From the NCBI RefSeq assembly GCF_004320525.1, contig NZ_SIHX01000002.1:496001-560000 (forward strand): a stretch of DNA of 64,000 nucleotides. The letters run 5' to 3'. Below the pieces are notes generated by a model, which searched no databases, was not told the DNA's origin, and worked only from the letters and a program-made list of their open reading frames with translations. Every line of letters begins with the position of its first letter. Position 1 is the first letter of the stretch. Shown one piece after another: positions 1 to 8,728 of this stretch. The translations under genes were made by a program, and so were the position numbers. Origin of the DNA: Arthrobacter sp. S39. Lineage in GTDB: Bacteria; Actinomycetota; Actinomycetes; Actinomycetales; Micrococcaceae.

Positions 1-332
1 TAGGACCCGCCGTGCAGCCACACCATAACCGGGATCTGCTCGCCGTCGGAAAGGCCGGCGGGAACGGTGATCGAGAGCCGCTGGCAGTCCTCGCTGCCGG
101 GGAGCTCGCCGTAGCGGGTGCCCAGGACGTCGTCGAGGAACGGCACGGGACCCTGCGGGCAGGCCGGGGCGGGCGAGGTTGCGGCAAACGCCGTCGTCCA
201 GTCCGTCGCACTGACCGGGGGCTGGAAGCGGCCCGCGGTGGCATAGGGAATTCCGGTGGCGCGCACCACGTCACCGTCCCGCCAGCCGCTGATCGGACCG
301 CAAGGGGGACTAAACGAAGGCTCGGAACTCAC
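1..332 (-). CDS. Type B carboxylesterase, N-terminal part (runs off window)
   Basis: Reading the minus strand from GTG at 332 gives about 110 residues that continue past base 1. The N-terminus has GPISGWRDGDVVRATGIPYA followed by RFQPP, then SEDCQRLSITVP and PVMVWLHGGS at the window edge. This is the usual opening of type B carboxylesterases: the DG..RF.GIPYA region, the SEDC motif, and the HGG oxyanion-hole segment just before the window ends. The catalytic Ser lies outside, so activity cannot be judged. GTG is the first possible start because an in-frame stop lies two codons upstream; no strong ribosome binding site is seen. It is the gene downstream of the two-component system on the same strand but is separated from it by a long palindrome, so it is probably a separate transcript. 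Confidence 0.75.
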   Translation of the reverse strand, partial: MSSEPSFSPPCGPISGWRDGDVVRATGIPYATAGRFQPPVSATDWTTAFAATSPAPACPQGPVPFLDDVLGTRYGELPGSEDCQRLSITVPAGLSDGEQIPVMVWLHGGS

Positions 333-373
333 GGGTCAACGATTCCACAGTTTCCTGATCCGCCGCTGGTAAC

Positions 374-437
374 GCGCGAACGTACACTTGAGGCCCAAAA
401 ATCGAAGGGTTTTAGGGCCTCAACTGTACGTTCGCGC
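374..437. repeat. Intergenic palindrome, family A (AAGTGTACGTTCGCG type); probable terminator
   Basis: Arms 374-396 and 415-437 are inverted copies matching at 22 of 23 positions around an 18-base A/T-richer loop. The unit contains AGTGTACGTTCGCGC preceded by GGGCC. It lies just after the response-regulator stop codon (510, minus strand), so it can fold as a strong terminator for that operon. Two more copies of the unit occur as direct repeats at 39467-39528, so this is a dispersed family and not a one-off hairpin. Confidence 0.8.
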
Positions 438-509
438 TGCGGTGCTGGTTAAACGCCGACGGCGGGTGGCGCGGTTCCTGAAGAACTGGGCCACCCGCAG
501 TTGTGCCGG

Positions 510-1163
510 TCAGCCGGCGACGGCTCCCTCACGCAGCCACGCGAGTGCCGCCTGGACCCGGAGGTTGTCCTCCGGCGCCTCTTCCAGGCCAAGTTTGACG
601 AACACCGAGCGGAGGTGGGCCTCCACCGTCCGGCGCGAGGTGACCAGCACCTGGGCGATCCCGGCATTGCTGCGGCCCGCCGCCAGGTGCCGCAGCACCT
701 CGAGCTCGCGTGGCGTCAGTGCCGTCAGCCGGTGCTCGTTGGACAGCAGGAACGCGTTGATTGCCTGCAGATCAATGGCCGTGCCGCCGTCGGCGACGTG
801 CTGGACCGTTGCCAGGAACTCTTCGGTGTGCAGGACCCGGTCCTTGAGCAGGTATCCGAAGGCAGCCAGGTTCCGGCGGGTCATCATCACGGCGACTGCA
901 GGATCCACAACGTGGGACAGGATAATCACCGGCAGCGACGGGTAGCGCTCCCGCAGCATGAGGGCGGCGCGGGCGCCTTCGTCCGTGTGGCTGGGCGGCA
1001 TCCGGACATCGGCGATCAGCAGATCCGGGCGGTGCTCGACGACGGCGTCGATCAGGCCGTGTGCGTCGCCCGCCTGGGCCACTACCGTGTGGCCGGCATC
1101 CGCGAGGAGCCGGGCGATACCTTCGCGGAGCAGGACCAGGTCCTCGGCTATGACGATTCGCAC
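510..1163 (-). CDS. NarL/FixJ-family two-component response regulator
   Basis: A 217-residue regulator. Residues 1-120 are a receiver domain with the acidic pair E7/D8, phospho-acceptor Asp52 in LLIADVRMP, and the conserved Lys in GYLLKDRV. Residues 147-208 form a LuxR-type helix-turn-helix (LTPRELEVLRHLAAGRSN ... RRTVEAHLRSVFVKLGL). It should be phosphorylated by the adjacent kinase and bind promoter DNA as a dimer. Its start overlaps the 3' end of the kinase gene by 16 bases, which indicates translational coupling. The regulated genes are not evident; the neighbouring carboxylesterase is one possibility. The family call is firm; the target is unknown. Confidence 0.95.
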   Translation of the reverse strand: MRIVIAEDLVLLREGIARLLADAGHTVVAQAGDAHGLIDAVVEHRPDLLIADVRMPPSHTDEGARAALMLRERYPSLPVIILSHVVDPAVAVMMTRRNLAAFGYLLKDRVLHTEEFLATVQHVADGGTAIDLQAINAFLLSNEHRLTALTPRELEVLRHLAAGRSNAGIAQVLVTSRRTVEAHLRSVFVKLGLEEAPEDNLRVQAALAWLREGAVAG

Positions 1164-3178
1164 GGTACGGACACCTCCACGAGGGTGCCACTGGGCGTGC
1201 GGTCGCTGACGATCAGGTGGCCGCCCATCGCACGGACACGCTCTGCCAGGCCGCGCAGTCCCGTGCCGGCCCGCAGATCGGCCGAGCCAACGCCGTCGTC
1301 GGCAACTGTGATGCTGAGGACGCGGTCCGCCACCAGCAGCCTGACGTCAACATAGCTTGCGTGCGCATGTTTCACGGAGTTGGTGACGGCTTCTGCCACC
1401 ACGAAGTAGCTCATGGCCTCGAGCTGCGGGCTGATCCGGTCCGGCGGGACCGCGAGATAGACAGGGATGGGCATCGGCGCGACGAAGTCACTGAGCGCAG
1501 CCTGCAGTCCATTGGACGCAAGCTTCGCCGGCACGCTCCCCAGCGCCAGCAGGCGCAGTTCCTCCAGGACCCCGCCCATCCCGGACACGATCTCCTCCAT
1601 GGCCAGGCGCGCGTGTGCATCCTCCACCTTCCGGGATGCCGACTGCAGGTTCAGGGCCAGCCCCAGCAGGCGGCCCTGCACGCCGTCGTGCATGTCCTGG
1701 ACGATCCGGGCGCGCTCCTGGGCGCCGGCCCCAACCGCCCGCGCAGACTCACGATCGGCGGCGGCATGCCGGTAGTGCACGGCGGCCTCCAGGACAGCCG
1801 GTTCCAGGATGCGGTCGAGTTGGGGGATGGCAGCCCCCAACGACGCGGACCGGGCGGAACCGAACACGATGCAGGCGTGCGGATCTCCGGAGGTGCCCAG
1901 AAGAAGTGCATGCTCATGCGCTCTGGGCGACGGCACCGCAAGCCCCGTTGAATCAACCCAGCCAGCGCCCTCCGGGAGTTTGAGGCTGACTGTGGCGCCG
2001 GCGTCGTTAGTCGCTGCACGGAGTGCGGCTTCGATCGCCTGCCCTTCACCACCGGAGGGCACACTGCCACGCCGGCGCAGCTGCGCCATTAGATTTTCGC
2101 GCGGGTCCAGCACCCTGCTGCACCACGTGGCCAGCCTCAACGCGAACGGTATCAGGACAGCGGCGACGGCGATTGTCACCATGGACGAAAGCCATACTGA
2201 TCCGGCTGTGGCGATTCCAGCGCTGGCCGCCCCGAGCGCGACGGTCCCGATGAGCGTCACTTTGAGCACCTGCGTGATCAGCCGGCGGGGGATCCCACGC
2301 CCGGTCTCGGACGCTACGGCACCGGCCACGAGGAACGCCGTCAGTGCACAACTCACAGCGAACCCCACGATCAGTGTGGTGAATCCCACGGAGTCGCCCA
2401 GACCGCCAACGGCAACGGCAATACCCGCTGCCGAGCACAGGACGATGATGAAGACCGGAATGAGCGAAGCGATGCCCGCCAGCAGCAGCCGCTGTCGGCG
2501 CTCGCCGTCACCGGCCCGGACCAGCAGCCACACGGTGACCGGCGATACCAGGAAGCTGCCGAGCCACAGGAAGGAGCCTGCCCCATCCGAGAACCACTGC
2601 AGGAAGGAGCCGAGTGCCGACCCGGGCGGAAGCAGGGGTTCCATCTGGGGCATGCTCCGGGCCTGTCCGCCCACGGCGAGGGAGAACGACGCCAAGGCCA
2701 CGGAAGCCACCAGCAGGTAGCGCACCAGCCGCCGTGACTGTCCGGCGATGTCCTCTGCTACCACAATTGGCAGCAACTGAAGCAGCAGCAGGCAGGGAGC
2801 ATGCCACGAGAACGCCGTCGCCAGCAGGATGGTTCCGGACAGTGCGGTGTTTCCGCCGTTCCACACCAGGGTGTTGCTCAGGAACATCCAGAACGGGTAC
2901 AGGCACAGCGCGGCACCCACAGCGAACGTCAGCCACGTCAGGCGCCGGTTTCCCAGGCGCCGGATCACCGAAGCCGAGGTAAAAACGACGCCGGCCGCGC
3001 AGATCAGCGACACGTGCGCCGGAGGGGAAAATGCGAAAAACGGCGGATCGATGACGGCATTCCATTGAAGAACGGCACTGGCCACACCCACCGCGAGCAG
3101 CGCTCCGGCGGCGCCGGACCACAGGATTCTCTCGGGATGGAGCGGCGTCGGGGGCAAGCTCAATCCGCCGACAGCCAT
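1148..3178 (-). CDS. Multi-pass membrane sensor histidine kinase (HisKA_3 type)
   Basis: A 676-residue kinase. Roughly residues 15-350 contain eight or more hydrophobic segments and no recognised periplasmic sensor domain, so sensing is probably within or at the membrane. The DHp helix has ARIVQDMHDGVQGRL with the phospho-accepting His at about 497, typical of the HisKA_3 group that partners NarL-type regulators. The ATPase domain shows the N-box (EAVTNSVKHAHA, Asn about 600), DDGVG and GTGLRGLAERV. It is co-transcribed with, and overlaps, the response regulator. The ligand cannot be inferred. It is divergent from the membrane-protein gene at 3314. Confidence 0.93.
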   Translation of the reverse strand: MAVGGLSLPPTPLHPERILWSGAAGALLAVGVASAVLQWNAVIDPPFFAFSPPAHVSLICAAGVVFTSASVIRRLGNRRLTWLTFAVGAALCLYPFWMFLSNTLVWNGGNTALSGTILLATAFSWHAPCLLLLQLLPIVVAEDIAGQSRRLVRYLLVASVALASFSLAVGGQARSMPQMEPLLPPGSALGSFLQWFSDGAGSFLWLGSFLVSPVTVWLLVRAGDGERRQRLLLAGIASLIPVFIIVLCSAAGIAVAVGGLGDSVGFTTLIVGFAVSCALTAFLVAGAVASETGRGIPRRLITQVLKVTLIGTVALGAASAGIATAGSVWLSSMVTIAVAAVLIPFALRLATWCSRVLDPRENLMAQLRRRGSVPSGGEGQAIEAALRAATNDAGATVSLKLPEGAGWVDSTGLAVPSPRAHEHALLLGTSGDPHACIVFGSARSASLGAAIPQLDRILEPAVLEAAVHYRHAAADRESARAVGAGAQERARIVQDMHDGVQGRLLGLALNLQSASRKVEDAHARLAMEEIVSGMGGVLEELRLLALGSVPAKLASNGLQAALSDFVAPMPIPVYLAVPPDRISPQLEAMSYFVVAEAVTNSVKHAHASYVDVRLLVADRVLSITVADDGVGSADLRAGTGLRGLAERVRAMGGHLIVSDRTPSGTLVEVSVPCESS

Positions 3179-3313
3179 ACAGCCAATGCTGTCCCAGATC
3201 CGGCCCGGAGGGAATAGGTGCTTTCACCGATGATTCGGCCGGCAGGACGGCGTAGCTTCGGGATCATCAACCAGTCCTGGCTTGGTGCCAGCGGATACAA
3301 GGAGATGATCCCG

Positions 3314-3829
3314 ATGGCGGATAGCAAGGCCGTCACTGAACGGACAGCGGAGGCGGAAACAGGACGCAGGCGGATGGCGGGCCGCTTCGGTTTCTGGCTG
3401 GGCATGGCCAACCTGGTGGTGCTAGTGCCGTTTGCCATCCTGCCGGTGACACTGCTGGGGACGGCCCACATGACGTTCCATCTGATTTACATCCCATGCC
3501 TCATCATTGGCCTCTGGGTGATCTGGCAGCTGAAGGGCTTGGCCCCGAACCGCACGCTCCGCGTCCTGGCCTGGATCCTGCTCGCGGCGCAGTCAATAGC
3601 TCTCCTTGGGCATGCGGGCGAGCTGTTCGCCGTCATACAGCACGGCGGTTTCGAGGCCCCCTACGAGGTGTTCGAGGAGCCGGAGCATGTCCGGTCCGCG
3701 CAATTTGCCCTTCCAGCCATCATGCTGACCATCCTGACCATGATCGTCATCGACGTGACTGCGGGCATCCGGGGCCTGTTCCACAGGTCGCGCCGCGCGG
3801 AACTGCACGGACCGGTGGTTGCCGAGTAG
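3314..3829 (+). CDS. Conserved four-helix membrane protein, function unknown
   Basis: The start is chosen at ATG 3314 because AAGGAG at 3299-3304 lies nine bases upstream; ATG 3305 touches that site, and the open frame extends further without support. The 171-residue product has a charged N-terminus, then about four hydrophobic helices (MANLVVLVPFAILPVTLLG; FHLIYIPCLIIGLWVIW; VLAWILLAAQSIALLG; FALPAIMLTILTMIVIDV) and a basic tail. No catalytic motif is visible and I do not recognise the family. It is divergent from the histidine kinase, so they could share regulation, and it ends just before a large palindrome that separates it from convergent ppa. Confidence 0.75.
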   Translation: MADSKAVTERTAEAETGRRRMAGRFGFWLGMANLVVLVPFAILPVTLLGTAHMTFHLIYIPCLIIGLWVIWQLKGLAPNRTLRVLAWILLAAQSIALLGHAGELFAVIQHGGFEAPYEVFEEPEHVRSAQFALPAIMLTILTMIVIDVTAGIRGLFHRSRRAELHGPVVAE

Positions 3830-3840
3830 GCGTTAAACCA

Positions 3841-3903
3841 CAACGCGGGGTCACTTCCAGCCCAATTCCAAGCGTGGAATGGGCAGGAAGTGACCCCGCG
3901 TTG
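3841..3903. repeat. Intergenic palindrome, family B (CAACGCGGGGTCACTT type); bidirectional terminator
   Basis: Perfect 18-base arms at 3841-3858 and 3886-3903 flank a spacer that itself contains an inner near-inverted pair (CCCAATTCCA / TGGAATGGG). It sits between the convergent ends of the membrane-protein gene (3829) and ppa (3914), where it would terminate both transcripts. A second copy with the same 16-base core is at 56803-56865, also between convergent genes. Confidence 0.85.
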
Positions 3904-3913
3904 CTTGAGGAAA

Positions 3914-4402
3914 TTAGTGCGCGGCCGGCACGTAACGCTTGATGGAAGCTTCCAGCTCGGCCTCGGCGGCGGCGCGGTCGCCCCAGCCTTCGGCCTTGAC
4001 CCACTTGCCCGGCTCCAGGTCCTTGTAGCGGGTGAAGAAGTGCTCGATTTCCTTGATCAGGAATTCGCTGACGTCGCTGACTTCCTGGATGTGGTCGAAG
4101 CGGGCGTCAACCGGGACACACAGGACCTTGGCGTCTCCGCCGCCGTCGTCGGTCATGTTGAAAACGCCGATGGGGCGGGATTCGACGATGACGCCGGGGT
4201 GCAGGTCGAAGTCCTGCAGGAGCACCAGTGCGTCCAGCGGGTCGCCGTCCTCACCCAGGGTGTTTTCGAAGAACCCGTAGTGCGTGGGGTACTGCATGGA
4301 GGTGAAGAGGACGCGGTCCAGGCGGACGCGGCCGGTCTCGTGGTCAACTTCGTACTTGACGCGGGATCCCTTGGGGATCTCGATGGTCACGTCATGCTTC
4401 AT
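3914..4402 (-). CDS. ppa: Inorganic pyrophosphatase, family I
   Basis: Soluble 162-residue enzyme that hydrolyses pyrophosphate to phosphate and so pulls biosynthetic reactions forward. The start [20 protein letters not shown] and the metal-binding signature DGDPLDALV (Asp52-Asp57) are diagnostic, together with [13 protein letters not shown] and the KHFF-like [17 protein letters not shown]. Length fits the bacterial family I enzyme. It is divergent from dacB, the same arrangement seen in other Actinobacteria, and ends at a palindromic terminator. Confidence 0.97.
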   Translation of the reverse strand: MKHDVTIEIPKGSRVKYEVDHETGRVRLDRVLFTSMQYPTHYGFFENTLGEDGDPLDALVLLQDFDLHPGVIVESRPIGVFNMTDDGGGDAKVLCVPVDARFDHIQEVSDVSEFLIKEIEHFFTRYKDLEPGKWVKAEGWGDRAAAEAELEASIKRYVPAAH

Positions 4403-4556
4403 GGAATGCTCCTCGGCAATTGCAGGGGGTGCGCGGCACAGTAGACGACCAGCAAAAAAGGAGTGTCGGTGCCGCCGACTACTATTGAGGATATAGCGAG
4501 AGGCCCAAGTTTCAGGAACTGTGGGGAATTTTCAGGACTTGAGGACCAGCACCAAC

Positions 4557-6056
4557 ATGAAGGAAACATCGGGCTTCGCAGGGTTCACGGCGGCGTTCAC
4601 GGATGCATTCCGGCGCACGTTCCACCGGGGACTGAAGGCCTGGCCCACGGCGCTGCTCATGGTTTTGATCGTCATCCTGGGCCTCCCCGCCGGCTGGCTG
4701 CTCGCCCCGGCTTTCATCGGCCCGGCCCCCGTGGAGGCGCCCGAAACACCGGCTTGGCAGCAGGCCCCCGCGTCACTTCCCGCCCGGCAGGGCCTGTCCC
4801 CGCTGACGGACTCTGCGCCGGTACCGCTTCCGACGGCCGTCGCGGCCCAGCTGGAACCGGTGTTAAAGCCCGACGGCGGCGGCACCTTCACGGGGCTCGT
4901 CCAGGATGCGTTCACCGGCCAGGTCCTGTTTGACCGCGGCGGTTCGGAGAACCGGATACCGGCGTCCAACATGAAGCTGCTGACGGCGGTGGCCGCCTTG
5001 CGGGTCCTCGGGCCGGACGCCCGGTTCAGCACCACGGTCATCGCGGGTCCCACCCCGGACCAGGTAGTGCTGACCGGCGGCGGTGACGTCCTCCTGGGAG
5101 CGGGGGAGTCCGCCCCGGAAGAGGTGCTGGGCCACGCCGGGCTCGCCACCCTGGCCGCGGCCGCGGTGGCTGCACTTCAGGACGCCGGCGCAACCGGAGA
5201 GCTGAAAGTCCTCGTCGACGATTCACTCTTCAGCGGCCCGGCGCTGAATCCGGCCTGGGCCGACGGGGATGTCGAAGCCGGCGAAGTGGCCCCGCTGTTC
5301 CCGCTGGCGCTGAACTCGGCACGGTTCGATCCCGCCGTCACCACGGGTCCCCGCCCGCAGGACTCTGCCGTCACCGCCGCCGAGGCGTTCGCGGCGCAGC
5401 TCAAGGCGGCAGGTGCCGCCGCGGGACTGACCGTGGCAACCGGCGTCGGGCGCTACACGACGCCGGAAACACCTGCCCGTGACCCGGACGTCCTGGCCGA
5501 GGTCCAGTCCGCCACTGTGGGCGAGCAGGTTGACCTGATGCTCCAGACCTCGGACAACTACCTCGCGGAGGTCCTGGGCCGGATGGCGGCCGCGGCCGAG
5601 GGGCAACCGGCCAGCAACGACGCCGCCACAGCCACGGTCCGGGCCCAGCTCGCCGAACTGGGAATTCCCACCGACACCATGCGGCTGGCGGACGTGTCCG
5701 GGCTGGCGCTGGACAACCAGGTCTCTGCCCGCCAGTTCGCCGAAGTGGTGCGCGCCATCACCTCCGGGGCGGACCTCAGGCTCCGGGCCGCGCTGGCCGG
5801 GTTTCCGGTGGCCGGCCTGACCGGAACCCTGGACACCCGCTACGGGGACAGCTCCACCGCCCGTGGCGCGGGGCTGGTTCGGGCCAAGACCGGAACGCTG
5901 AATTCGGTGATCGCGCTCAGCGGCTACGTGGTGGATGCCGACGGCCGGCTGCTGGTGTTCTCGTTCATCGGCAACGGCCTCACCCCCGGGTCGGGCGGCA
6001 ACAAGGAAGCCCTGGACCGGGCCGCCACCGCGCTCGCGGCCTGCGGCTGCCGCTAG
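4557..6056 (+). CDS. dacB: D-alanyl-D-alanine carboxypeptidase/endopeptidase, PBP4 class (peptidase S13)
   Basis: A 499-residue protein if started at ATG 4557; a GTG at 4521 would add 12 residues, but the ATG has GAGG upstream and gives a typical basic N-terminus. One hydrophobic segment (LLMVLIVILGLPAGWLL, about residues 30-50) acts as a membrane anchor or uncleaved signal, placing the domain outside the membrane. All three penicillin-binding motifs are present: Ser137-Asn-Met-Lys140, Ser332-Asp-Asn334 and Lys444-Thr-Gly. It trims or cleaves peptidoglycan peptides. It heads the block dacB-DUF2342-tilS-hpt. Confidence 0.93.
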   Translation: MKETSGFAGFTAAFTDAFRRTFHRGLKAWPTALLMVLIVILGLPAGWLLAPAFIGPAPVEAPETPAWQQAPASLPARQGLSPLTDSAPVPLPTAVAAQLEPVLKPDGGGTFTGLVQDAFTGQVLFDRGGSENRIPASNMKLLTAVAALRVLGPDARFSTTVIAGPTPDQVVLTGGGDVLLGAGESAPEEVLGHAGLATLAAAAVAALQDAGATGELKVLVDDSLFSGPALNPAWADGDVEAGEVAPLFPLALNSARFDPAVTTGPRPQDSAVTAAEAFAAQLKAAGAAAGLTVATGVGRYTTPETPARDPDVLAEVQSATVGEQVDLMLQTSDNYLAEVLGRMAAAAEGQPASNDAATATVRAQLAELGIPTDTMRLADVSGLALDNQVSARQFAEVVRAITSGADLRLRAALAGFPVAGLTGTLDTRYGDSSTARGAGLVRAKTGTLNSVIALSGYVVDADGRLLVFSFIGNGLTPGSGGNKEALDRAATALAACGCR

Positions 6057-6065
6057 GAACTGCCG

Positions 6066-6257
6066 TTAGGCGGAATCGCCGGAACCGGTGGCCGGGGCTG
6101 CCTGGCCTGCCTGCGTCACTGAGGCTTCCGGCTCGGCCGCAACGGCGGAGGTGGCAGTAGTGCCCAGCAGGGCGGCCATCACGACGGCGGCCGCCACCGA
6201 CCTCCAGCCCTTACGGGGTCCGAGGGTCAGGGGAGCGATGGGGCGGTACTGGATCAT
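6066..6257 (-). CDS. Small secreted peptide, unknown function
   Basis: A 63-codon ORF with a strong ribosome binding site (AGAGGAGAACCCC before the ATG at 6257). The product has a basic N-region (GPRKGWR), a hydrophobic core (SVAAAVVMAALLGTTATSA), an AVA-AEP type signal peptidase cleavage site at about residue 41, and a short Ala/Gly/Thr/Ser/Gln tail of about 22 residues. It is antisense to its neighbours and lies between dacB and the DUF2342 gene. I do not recognise it. The ribosome binding site and clean signal peptide make it more likely real than a chance ORF. Confidence 0.5.
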   Translation of the reverse strand: MIQYRPIAPLTLGPRKGWRSVAAAVVMAALLGTTATSAVAAEPEASVTQAGQAAPATGSGDSA

Positions 6258-6424
6258 GGGGTTCTCCTCTGGGGGTGCTGCCGGGTGCTGCTGGTACCAC
6301 TGTGCCCGCGCGGGCTAGCACTGCGCTTTCGGCATCCTGTGCCCGGGCTGTGGCTGTGGCTTGAGGCCTGCGGGCGTTCGCCGGTGAGCGAACTTAAGGA
6401 CGATCCGCGGTCCGCTGTGTTCTG

Positions 6425-7567
6425 ATGGGAACTATGGAGTCCACCGCACGTGATACGTCCGCACCGGCACCGTCCAGCCCGGCCCAGGCCCTGATCAACT
6501 GGGACCTCGCCGCGTCCACTGCCGCACGGCTGACATCCGCGGGGCCAGTACTTTCCCCGGCGGAAATCGGCGACGCCGTGGACAGCCTTCGGCGGCTCGC
6601 TGACGAATCCGTCCACCACGTCCACCAGATCACCGGCCTGGAAGCGGCCCGGGATCTGCGGGACTCCTCCGTACTGGTGGTCGACCGGGCATCGTGGGCC
6701 AAGGCCAACACCCAAAGCTTCGCGGTGATGCTCAAACCAGCCATGGAGAAAATGCTGGAAAGCCGCCGCGGCACGGTCAGCCCCGCCGCGGCGGCCGTCA
6801 GCGGCGCCATCACCGGCAGCCAGCTGGGCGCCGTCCTGGCCTTCCTCTCCAGCAAAGTCCTGGGCCAGTACGACCCCTTCGCCGCCCTCGCCGAAGGCTC
6901 AACGGCGCCGGCCGGCGGCAGGCTGCTGCTGGTGGCCCCCAACATCGTGACCGTGGAGCGCGAACTCAACGTCACACCCGAGGACTTCCGGCTCTGGGTC
7001 TGCCTGCACGAACAGACGCACCGCGTGCAGTTCGCCGCCGCACCCTGGCTGCGCCACCACATGCTCTCCGAGATCGACAACCTCAGCGTGCACCTGCTGG
7101 GCAACGTTGACTCCCTCATGGAGCGTGCCTCCGCCGCCGCCCGCTCCCTCAAAGACCGGACCGCCACGGGCGGCACGCCCGGCCGCGGCGCCATCCTGGA
7201 CCTGCTGCAAAACCCGGAGGAGAAGGCATCCCTGTCGCACCTCACGGCCGTGATGAGCCTGCTGGAAGGCCACGCGAACGTGGTGATGGACGCCGTCGAC
7301 GCCAGCATTGTGCCGTCCGTGAAGACCATCCGGCAGCGCTTCAACGACCGCGGCAAGGACCGCGGCGTGATCGAAAAGTTCATCCGCAGCCTGCTGGGCC
7401 TGGACGCCAAGATGCGCCAGTACTCCGACGGCGCCAAGTTCGTCCGTGCCGTAGTGGACGCTGCCGGGATGGAGGGGTTCAACAGGGTCTGGGAATCCGC
7501 GGACAACCTGCCCACCGAGCCCGAAATCCACGACGCCAGGATCTGGCTCGACCGGATGGGCCTCTAG
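6425..7567 (+). CDS. Zinc-dependent metalloprotease, DUF2342 (F420-biosynthesis-associated type)
   Basis: A 380-residue protein with a zincin signature His195-Glu-Gln-Thr-His199 in LHEQTHRVQF. Other family features are DLRDSSVLVVDRASWAKANT, the Pro/Gly-rich hairpin GQYDPFAAL and MSLLEGHANVVMDAVD, whose Glu is a likely third zinc ligand. Members are widespread in Actinobacteria beside dacB and tilS, as here, but their substrates are unknown; some annotations link the family to coenzyme F420 genes by context only. No signal peptide, so cytoplasmic. The stop abuts the tilS start, so the two are co-transcribed. Confidence 0.9.
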   Translation: MGTMESTARDTSAPAPSSPAQALINWDLAASTAARLTSAGPVLSPAEIGDAVDSLRRLADESVHHVHQITGLEAARDLRDSSVLVVDRASWAKANTQSFAVMLKPAMEKMLESRRGTVSPAAAAVSGAITGSQLGAVLAFLSSKVLGQYDPFAALAEGSTAPAGGRLLLVAPNIVTVERELNVTPEDFRLWVCLHEQTHRVQFAAAPWLRHHMLSEIDNLSVHLLGNVDSLMERASAAARSLKDRTATGGTPGRGAILDLLQNPEEKASLSHLTAVMSLLEGHANVVMDAVDASIVPSVKTIRQRFNDRGKDRGVIEKFIRSLLGLDAKMRQYSDGAKFVRAVVDAAGMEGFNRVWESADNLPTEPEIHDARIWLDRMGL

Positions 7568-8698
7568 TTGCCTGAAGTGCACAGCGGACGACGGCGGCCC
7601 GGCAGGCTCGCGCCCGTCGTCGGCACAGCGCGCAAGGCGCTGCAGAACGCCCTGGCGGATGCCGGCTATCCCGCGCACGTGATCGTGGCGTGCAGCGGGG
7701 GCCCGGACTCGCTGGCGCTCGCCGCCGTGGCAGCGTACTTTGCCCGCCGCGGCCATGTGGACAGGCACCCCGTGACGGTCGGGGCCGTGGTGGTGGACCA
7801 CCAGCTGCAGCCCGGCTCGGCTGAGGTGGCCGCCCGCACCGCGCAGACCCTCACGGAACTTGGACTTGCCCCGGTGGAGGTCCGCACCGTTGTTGTCGCG
7901 CCCACCGGCATGGGCCCCGAAGCTGCCGCCCGCGACGCCCGCCACTCCGCCTTGGACGCTGCCGCCGCAGGCCAGGGCGCGACTGCGGTCCTCCTGGGCC
8001 ACACCCTGGACGACCAGGCCGAACAGGTCCTGCTGGGGCTGGCCCGCGGCTCGGGGACCCGGTCCCTGGCCGGGATGCGCCCTGCCCGCGGGATCCTGCT
8101 CCGGCCGTTCCTGGGGCTCCGCCGCGCGGACACCCTGGCGATCTGCGACGTCGAGGAACTCGAACCCTGGCATGACCCCAGCAACGCTGACCCGTCCTTT
8201 GCCCGTTCCCGGACCCGCGTGGAAGTGCTGCCGATGCTCGAAGAAAAGCTCGGGCCCGGCGTCGCGGAATCCCTGGCCCGGACCGCTGCGATCCTGCAGC
8301 TGGACGCCGACTACCTCGAGGACGTGGCGGAGAGCACGTTTGCCGCCCTGGTGGAACGCTCCGGCGTTGACGTGAGCCTTCCGGAGGAGGCGCTCGGGGA
8401 CCTGGCGCCGGCCATCAGGTTCCGGGTCATCGCGAAGGCGGCGGCCTACGTCGGGGGCCAACAGCCCAGCTACCAGAGGCTTCTGGCGGCGGAAGCGCTG
8501 CTTCGGCGGCAGGGTTCGGCCGGGCCGGTTGAGCTTCCCGGCGGCGTGAGCGTGTACCGGATGTCGCTGGCGCAGCTGGGGGCGGCAAACCGGCCCGGTG
8601 CGGGCGCCGGCCGGCCCGACGGCGGCAGTCCCGTTCCCCGTGAGGGCGCCCGCTGTGGGAAGCTAGTATTCCGGCCTCAAAAACCGCCCCAAAATTAG
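7568..8698 (+). CDS. tilS: tRNA(Ile)-lysidine synthase
   Basis: Modifies C34 of the CAU-anticodon tRNA(Ile) to lysidine using ATP and lysine, which switches its decoding from AUG to AUA. The N-type ATP pyrophosphatase loop SGGPDS is at residues 43-48, followed by VVDHQLQPGS, and LGHTLDDQAEQVLLGLARGSG is the second conserved block. Length 376 fits the shorter actinobacterial form. The start is probably TTG at 7568, directly after the upstream stop; GTG at 7577 is an alternative. An essential gene, coupled to hpt as in other Actinobacteria. Confidence 0.95.
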   Translation: MPEVHSGRRRPGRLAPVVGTARKALQNALADAGYPAHVIVACSGGPDSLALAAVAAYFARRGHVDRHPVTVGAVVVDHQLQPGSAEVAARTAQTLTELGLAPVEVRTVVVAPTGMGPEAAARDARHSALDAAAAGQGATAVLLGHTLDDQAEQVLLGLARGSGTRSLAGMRPARGILLRPFLGLRRADTLAICDVEELEPWHDPSNADPSFARSRTRVEVLPMLEEKLGPGVAESLARTAAILQLDADYLEDVAESTFAALVERSGVDVSLPEEALGDLAPAIRFRVIAKAAAYVGGQQPSYQRLLAAEALLRRQGSAGPVELPGGVSVYRMSLAQLGAANRPGAGAGRPDGGSPVPREGARCGKLVFRPQKPPQN

Positions 8699-8728
8699 TC
8701 GCACCCCGCATCTACACAGGAGCCATTG

